Shown here in pieces: positions 14,054 through 18,454 of a DNA stretch of 18,454 nt. Under the pieces are notes generated by a model. That model ran no database searches and was not told the DNA's origin. It saw only the letters and a program-made list of their open reading frames with translations. Both the position numbers and the translations under genes were made by a program. This DNA comes from Acidimicrobiaceae bacterium (GTDB lineage: Bacteria; Actinomycetota; Acidimicrobiia; Acidimicrobiales; Palsa-688): the NCBI GenBank assembly GCA_027334785.1, contig DAHWQF010000013.1, positions 1 through 18,454 on the forward strand, read 5' to 3'. The first letter of the stretch is position 1; every line of letters starts with the position of its first letter.

Positions 14054-15043
14054 TCATGCAGGAAGACCATAGCTCCACATCGCCTCTTCGACTTGCCGCA
14101 CCAAAGCTTCGGCGTGCTCGGCCCCAGAGGTATCAGACCACGGCAATTGGAAACGCACGGCCGGCACCTCGTTAGCGATCCTTGCCAGGGAGCTCAGCTG
14201 GACTTCCAGCACGCGCCTGAGCAACCAGCCAGCCATACGGGGTGAGCCAGCGAGCCGGACCGCGGCCTCCTTGGGTCTGAGTGGGCTAACAGTCACCTGC
14301 TTGGCTTCATTGCTCAACTCTGGGAACACGAGCAGACCCAGGCGCTCATGGGCGAGGCCCCCCGCACCCAAGGTCAATGCAAGGCGGTTGTCTAAAGTAG
14401 TGCGGCTCGGCACCCCATCGAACAGTTCTGCCACCTTGCTGGCAGTCCTCCTGAGCCGGAGCTCAGCACACCCGCCCCTTACCCAGACGCCGTCGCCGGC
14501 GGGCACGACGCAGAGGAGGTCGTCGGTCAGGAACGTCGCCCCAGCGGCAACGGACAAGGCCGCGAAGGTCGACTTACCGGCGCCGGCACCCCCCATGAAC
14601 GCCACGGCCCGCCCAGAGCCCCTGCGCGATGGGTCTGGCAACAACACGCCCGAAGAGTGGAACACTGCGAATCCGGCGAGGCCGAGCAACAGCGCCATCG
14701 CGTGGCCTCGAAAGAGCTCGCGCGCGTGCCCGAGAGAGACTCCTGGGGAACGTCTCCAGTTCACATGCTTCATGTCGTGGCCTATCCGGTACTCGACTTC
14801 ACCGGGAAAACGGAGCAGGAAGCCGGCGTCGTCGGCTACCAGCCAGTAGGTCTTGGTGCACGTTTCACAGTGGGGGAACTCGGCCAAGACGGTCCCAACT
14901 GGTCGCCCTGCCGCCACCGGGCCGACCCCGCGGGCCGAGACGATGAGGTCTGGCTCGGCAGCGCTATCGGCAACCGCCAATGGCTCCAAGGTGGTGTCGG
15001 CACGCACCCGCCAGCCGTACATGGCGTAGTCCTCGTTATTCAA
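14054..15043 (-). CDS. HPr-kinase-like protein with intact P-loop
   Basis: A 329-residue homologue of HPr-kinase-like RiPP kinases. The nucleotide site is complete: GGAGAGKST at 151-159, the TDD pair at 173-175 and a preceding HSSGV segment at 129-133. The C-terminal half (about 225-329) is a helical family region. Such kinases phosphorylate the C-terminal Ser of lasso precursors such as paeninodin; both precursors here end in Ser, which supports that role. A true HPr kinase/phosphorylase is unlikely given the neighbours and the divergent N-terminal domain. The start is TTG with GGGAG about 9 nt upstream, 33 bp after the cyclase 3 stop. It is the active partner to the degenerate paralogue at 493-1374. 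Confidence 0.82.
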   Translation of the reverse strand: MNNEDYAMYGWRVRADTTLEPLAVADSAAEPDLIVSARGVGPVAAGRPVGTVLAEFPHCETCTKTYWLVADDAGFLLRFPGEVEYRIGHDMKHVNWRRSPGVSLGHARELFRGHAMALLLGLAGFAVFHSSGVLLPDPSRRGSGRAVAFMGGAGAGKSTFAALSVAAGATFLTDDLLCVVPAGDGVWVRGGCAELRLRRTASKVAELFDGVPSRTTLDNRLALTLGAGGLAHERLGLLVFPELSNEAKQVTVSPLRPKEAAVRLAGSPRMAGWLLRRVLEVQLSSLARIANEVPAVRFQLPWSDTSGAEHAEALVRQVEEAMWSYGLPA

Positions 15044-15076
15044 AGCCCATCTCCCAGCGAGTGTCTGCGGGGTCCC

Positions 15077-16339
15077 TTAGGCACGAGGCGATCGCGGCGT
15101 CGTTACCTGCAAAGTGGCCTCGCTCTCGTCCATGCCGGCAATGGGCACGTCGTGCTGGGCCATCCAGACGGCCTGCAACAGGGCCGTGCTGAGCGCCGAG
15201 GGGACCGGCTTCGTCCATTCCCGCTTCAGGGCCTCAGGATCGACCAGTCGCGAGTCGATGCCGTCACCGTCCCAGGTCTCCACGTATGCACGCGAAACGT
15301 CGGTGAAGTAGGCGCGATTGAACCCTCCCTTTGTCGTCCGGCGGAGCACGCCCGCCGGCAAGAGATCGCCAGCTAGGAAGGTCATGGCCTCGGCCCTATC
15401 ACGGAAGCCAAAAATACCCGCAGAACGGCTGAATGCAGAGACAAAACTAGCTTCGAGGAAGGGATCTGAATGCAGGGCGCCGTAGTCGGCCGCGATGACC
15501 TTGCCGTTTTGCTTTATGGCAGCAAGGTACCGATGACTGAGTTGCCAAAAGAGACCGCGCTTCCAGGAAAAGGGTTCACCGCCCTCCTGGACGGCATAGC
15601 GGTCGCAAAGACGTCGAAAAGCCTCGGGCCTCATCCATGGCCGCGAAGGGAGCGGCGACGTCGAGAGGTAGCCCCGGCGCAACCACCAGGTGCGAGCCGA
15701 GCGTGGGGCTACATCGGATAGGAAGGAGGCAATCGGGCCTAGGTGCAGGAGCCGCTTCGGTGAGCCGAGCGAAGCCAGAGCCGTTCTCGCTCGGTACAGC
15801 CCGAACATCTCGTCCCCTCCCTCGCCAGTGAGGTGAGAACCTCCCCTGGCCATATCGAAGGAGAGTGTCCAGTGGTACATAGGCGCAGGCAACAACAACC
15901 CGTAGCGGCGAAGGGCCTGCTGCGCGCGCCCACCGATCAAGTCGAGCTCGTCAGTCAACTCGGCTCGCTCCCAATCCCCTAACCGCAGGTGCTTGATCAC
16001 CGTCTCCTGCCAACTGGACTCCTCGGCCATAGGCTCAAGCGGGTAGCGCCGTGTAAACGGGACCGGCGGGGGTAGGCCTTGTTGGCGGGCGACGTGAGTG
16101 GCTAACGCCAAAATTACCGAGGAATCCCGGCCACCTGAAAAATCAACCACGCAAGGCGGTCGTTGTACTGCCGACAGTATGATCTGCTCCAAAGTCTGCC
16201 GGGCACCCAACGGGTGACTACCTCGCCCCTGAAGAGGCTCGGCGGCGCTGGCTACCTCCGCAACCATGAAGCCAGCTGCAACCTCAAGCTGGTCAGGACG
16301 AAGCAGCGCCGACACAGGTAGGAGGTCATCGCCAGTCAC
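15077..16339 (-). CDS. Lasso cyclase-like asparagine synthetase homologue 3
   Basis: A 420-residue member of the same short cyclase family. The PP-loop SGGRDSS lies at 68-74, the acidic motif TGEGGDE at 171-177, a RTTKGGF segment corresponds to RKTKARF of cyclase 1, and STALLQAVWM lies near the end. No glutaminase-like domain precedes it. It starts at GTG 16339 and leads a minus-strand operon with kinase 2 and the ligase. No precursor gene or RRE lies beside it on either strand, so it must act on precursor 1 or 2, on a peptide encoded elsewhere, or make an amide from a carrier-bound or adenylated group. Three such enzymes for two precursors implies either specialised or sequential reactions. 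Confidence 0.85.
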   Translation of the reverse strand: MTGDDLLPVSALLRPDQLEVAAGFMVAEVASAAEPLQGRGSHPLGARQTLEQIILSAVQRPPCVVDFSGGRDSSVILALATHVARQQGLPPPVPFTRRYPLEPMAEESSWQETVIKHLRLGDWERAELTDELDLIGGRAQQALRRYGLLLPAPMYHWTLSFDMARGGSHLTGEGGDEMFGLYRARTALASLGSPKRLLHLGPIASFLSDVAPRSARTWWLRRGYLSTSPLPSRPWMRPEAFRRLCDRYAVQEGGEPFSWKRGLFWQLSHRYLAAIKQNGKVIAADYGALHSDPFLEASFVSAFSRSAGIFGFRDRAEAMTFLAGDLLPAGVLRRTTKGGFNRAYFTDVSRAYVETWDGDGIDSRLVDPEALKREWTKPVPSALSTALLQAVWMAQHDVPIAGMDESEATLQVTTPRSPRA

Positions 16340-16365
16340 ACAACACCGTCAACCATGACTATCAA

Positions 16366-16601
16366 GTGCTTCGCGAACCAGACTTACCTCAGCTTGAGCA
16401 GCTACGTGCCCAAACCGACCAATCCTGGCAGGTCCGCCTCGAGCGTTTGCAGCAAGGCTAGTCGTGGTTTTAGGGCTCGCGGTGGTCGTTGCCGCAAGTA
16501 TTGCTAGCACCGGACTCACAAGAGTAATGCTGGTTCGCGCTGAGCCCATCGGACAAACCACCAATCTTGTTGGTAGCTGTGAGCTCGGCCACCGTACCTA
16601 G
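16366..16601 (+). pseudogene. Possible small membrane protein split by a -1 frame change
   Basis: Reading from GTG 16366, the frame gives a charged helical peptide (PDLPQLEQLRAQTDQSW, then QVRLERLQQG) ending at TAG 16459-16461. Just there another frame opens, giving a hydrophobic stretch LVVVLGLAVVVAASIAS and a tail ending at TAG 16599-16601. Joined by a -1 shift, the two would make one single-pass membrane protein of about 78 residues, divergent from cyclase 3. It may be a decayed gene, a sequencing error or a frameshifted gene. No family is recognised. Confidence 0.35.
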
Positions 16602-16847
16602 GAGCGTGAGGCTCGGCGCCTCGTAGTACATGGTCATGTCAAGCACCATAGTCGACGTTTCCTACACACAGGGGCCGCAACCGCCGCTGACAAATGGGGC
16701 GCAGTTCCGCGAACGACAGCTGAGGTGTGGACGCCACACCAAGTGGTATCGAGCGTTCTTGACTGAGGGTGACGCAACACCCATTCCAACCGACCTGCTG
16801 CCTACCGTCGTGTCGCGCCATTAACTTGCGCTTTTTGGTAAATACCC
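16602..16847. other. Gene-poor spacer before IS630 remnant
   Basis: The only frame of note is 16630-16824 plus (64 codons from ATG), whose composition is unremarkable and which has no ribosome site or known motif. I see no precursor signature and no RNA gene here. Confidence 0.3.
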
Positions 16848-17349
16848 ATGAGCCACGCAGCTGCTCGGCTGGAGATGACTGAGGCCCAGGAGGCGACTGT
16901 CTAGTCGGTCGCCAAGTCCACTACTGCCGCCCACCGGGACGTACTGAGGGCGCGGGTGCTTCTGGCAGGGGCAGACGGGGCGGCGAACGCGCGGACAGCC
17001 AGGGAAGTTGGGGTCTCGGTCTCGACCGTTCGCGAGTGGCACTCTCGTTTCGAGGCAGAGGGCCTGGCCAAGTTCGGCGAGGCGCGAAAGGGCCGAGGCC
17101 GCAAGCCCACGATCGCTCAGGAAAAGATCGAGAGATCGTCACCTTAGCCCAGCACGCCAAGCCCGAGGGCGAGACGCATTGCAGTTGCCGGACCATGGCC
17201 AAGAAAGTGGGCGTCTCGCCAGCAACGGTGCAGCGGGCCTGGCACGCGAGAGGCCTGAAGACCCACCCGATCGAGACTTCAAGCTCTCGAACGACAAGCG
17301 CTTCGACGGGAAGTTGGTCGCCGTGGTGGGGCAGTACATGAACCCATCA
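16848..17349 (+). pseudogene. IS630-family transposase remnant
   Basis: The N-terminal half of an IS630 transposase in at least three pieces. An ATG at 16848 leads to an internal TAG (16902-16904). The helix-turn-helix part then reads through ARTAREVGVSVSTVREWHSRF. The frame shifts near 17130, where EIVTLAQHAK resumes and continues into MAKKVGVSPATVQRAWHARG. It shifts again near 17270 into FKLSNDKRFDGKLVAVVGQ, and similarity ends at YMNP. The catalytic DDE half is missing. It is a dead element marking the right flank of the cluster. Confidence 0.8.
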
Positions 17350-17726
17350 GCGTCGGTGACATGTAGCCAACGTCAGGACACCCCGCTCGTCGCTTCCTGC
17401 AACCCATTTGAGCAGACACCCGCTTCACAGGGGGCGTCTCACACACCACGTCGGTGACGCTCCAGAGAACAGTGTCTACGACGACTTTGGCGGACACATC
17501 GATATCCAGGACACCCCTTATCGCGCTCCGGCTGAGCCCTAACGTCGAAAGGTCCGATGAACTGGCTCACTAACCGTCTGCCGGCCGCTTGGCTTGGCTT
17601 CCGAACGAGTTGCCTTCTCACATCGGGCCTCGCCCCGGCGTGGTTGATAAGAGGCGCGTGCGCCATGTCCCGTAATCAGACGTGCCCACCGGGTACCAAC
17701 TTCCCCAATGGGCCAAGGACCTTCTT
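17350..17726. other. No recognisable gene
   Basis: About 380 bp between two transposase remnants. Short open frames exist on both strands, but none has a recognisable motif, start signal or family resemblance. Confidence 0.4.
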
Positions 17727-17955
17727 ATGACAGTGACGATCGGGGTCGACCCCCACAAGGGCTCCCACACCGCCGTGGCCCTCGACGAGCACGAAGAAGT
17801 CCCCGGCCAGCTGCGGGTCCGCTCGGGCAACGACCACCTGGCCCGTCTAGCCGAGTGGGCCCAGGCCCTGGCCCGAGCGCACCTGGGCTCGGGTACCTGC
17901 TGAGGCTCCGGGACCACCTCGAGCGGGGCAGTCCTCTGGCCGCTCCTGACTGACG
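17727..17955 (+). pseudogene. IS110-family transposase N-terminal remnant
   Basis: The peptide begins MTVTIGVDPHKGSHTAVALD, the typical DEDD-type start of IS110 transposases with the first catalytic Asp in GVDPHK. It continues through RLAEWAQALARAHLG and stops at TGA (17901-17903). The next family block appears in another frame as GLGYLLRLRDHLERG, so there is a frameshift. The transposase domain proper is missing. Confidence 0.75.
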
Positions 17956-18269
17956 GGTCGAGCACTTCGGCGTGGACGGCGAGACTGCACGCGAGGACAC
18001 CGAGCGCATCCTCACCTCCCTGAAAGAGATTCACGCCTGCGAGGTCGCACCGGCACCCTGAACCACCCTGGCACCCTGAACCACCCAGCAGACTGACCCC
18101 GTGCCCGCTCGAGGAAGGGCCACCACTGCTTGTCTCACGGCCAAAACCCTTTGCCAGTAGTCGCCCAAGCTCGCATCAAAGGACCCTAGCGGGACTTTCC
18201 GGGCTAGCAGGTAACGAGCCCACATACTCCCTGGCAGAGCTGGCTGTTTGGCATGTCGCCGCGTAGTAC
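17956..18269. other. No recognisable gene
   Basis: About 310 bp of degraded sequence after the IS110 remnant. It contains an 18-bp tandem repeat and otherwise nothing I can assign. Confidence 0.4.
18052..18087. repeat. 18-bp tandem repeat
   Basis: The unit ggcaccctgaaccaccct at 18052-18069 is repeated at 18070-18087 with one mismatch in the last base. No function is suggested. Confidence 0.8.
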
Positions 18270-18454
18270 CTAAGTGCTGCCTGGCCCCCCGGAAACAGAG
18301 GCCACGACCTCGTTGACGGCGGGGAAAGGATGGGCGGGGTGGTAGTTGTCGGCAGTCCCCCACGGGGCGGCCGTGTCCGCCGCGACGTCGTCGGCTTCGT
18401 CCACGAAGAAGACCCGCCAGCGCCGGCGAGGGTCGGCCGGGAGTGCCCCGCTGC
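18270..18454 (-). CDS. Possible 3' end of a gene entering from the right
   Basis: On the minus strand a frame is open from the window edge to TAG at 18272-18270 (61 codons), with protein-like composition (WRVFFVDEADDVAADTAAP, then WGTADNYHPAHPFP). The start would lie outside the window. I do not recognise the family, and chance is not excluded in GC-rich DNA. Confidence 0.25.
   Translation of the reverse strand, partial: SGALPADPRRRWRVFFVDEADDVAADTAAPWGTADNYHPAHPFPAVNEVVASVSGGPGST

Noticed and set aside
14054..15043. Genuine HPr kinase/phosphorylase of the PTS
   Set aside because: No PTS genes nearby, divergent N-terminal half, and a context of RiPP cyclases; the RiPP kinase relative fits better.
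18052..18087. CRISPR-like array
   Set aside because: Only two adjacent units without spacers; it is a simple tandem duplication.

Overview
The window is a high-GC (about 65% by eye) bacterial segment, most likely from an actinomycete-type genome. The arguments are strong GC3 bias, frequent GTG/TTG starts, and remnants of IS1634, IS630 and IS110 type transposases; no taxonomic marker gene is present, so this is an inference. Between roughly 490 and 16340 lies one dense biosynthetic locus, flanked on both sides by decayed insertion sequences (IS1634 remnant at the left edge; IS630 and IS110 remnants from 16848 to 17955).

The locus is a lasso-peptide-like RiPP cluster of unusual composition. 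Two precursor genes (2346-2498 and 10181-10366) both carry the exact leader signature Y-x2-P-x-[LI]-x3-G-x5-T-x-G. Around them are three asparagine-synthetase-like cyclases (2927-4180, 8850-10169, 15077-16339 minus), two PqqD/RRE leader-binding proteins (4369-4731, 8582-8842), one ABC exporter (6418-8382), two HPr-kinase-like proteins (493-1374 with a broken P-loop; 14054-15043 minus, intact) and a PAPS-type sulfotransferase (1362-2195). There is also a cupin-like protein (4735-5985). A carrier-protein set completes it: a stand-alone carrier protein (10471-10725), a tandem alpha/beta-hydrolase protein (10722-12410) and a stand-alone adenylating ligase (12395-14011 minus).

Layout: a left plus-strand block (kinase-like, sulfotransferase, precursor 1, cyclase 1, RRE 1, cupin); a middle plus-strand block (exporter, RRE 2, cyclase 2, precursor 2, carrier protein, hydrolase); and a right minus-strand block (cyclase 3, kinase 2, ligase) converging on the middle block with a 16-bp gene overlap. 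The expected logic is that the RRE binds the leader, a cyclase adenylates a core side chain, the kinase and sulfotransferase decorate the core, and the exporter removes the product.

The main oddities are as follows. Neither predicted core has Asp/Glu at ring positions 7-9: core 1 has Asp only at 10, and core 2 has no acidic residue before position 24. No transglutaminase-like leader peptidase is encoded, and the exporter has no C39 peptidase domain. All three cyclases lack the N-terminal glutaminase-like domain. An adenylation/carrier-protein/hydrolase set sits inside the cluster. Both precursors end in Ser, as expected for substrates of the paeninodin-type C-terminal Ser kinase. Together this suggests a lasso-related pathway with an altered cyclisation or processing chemistry.
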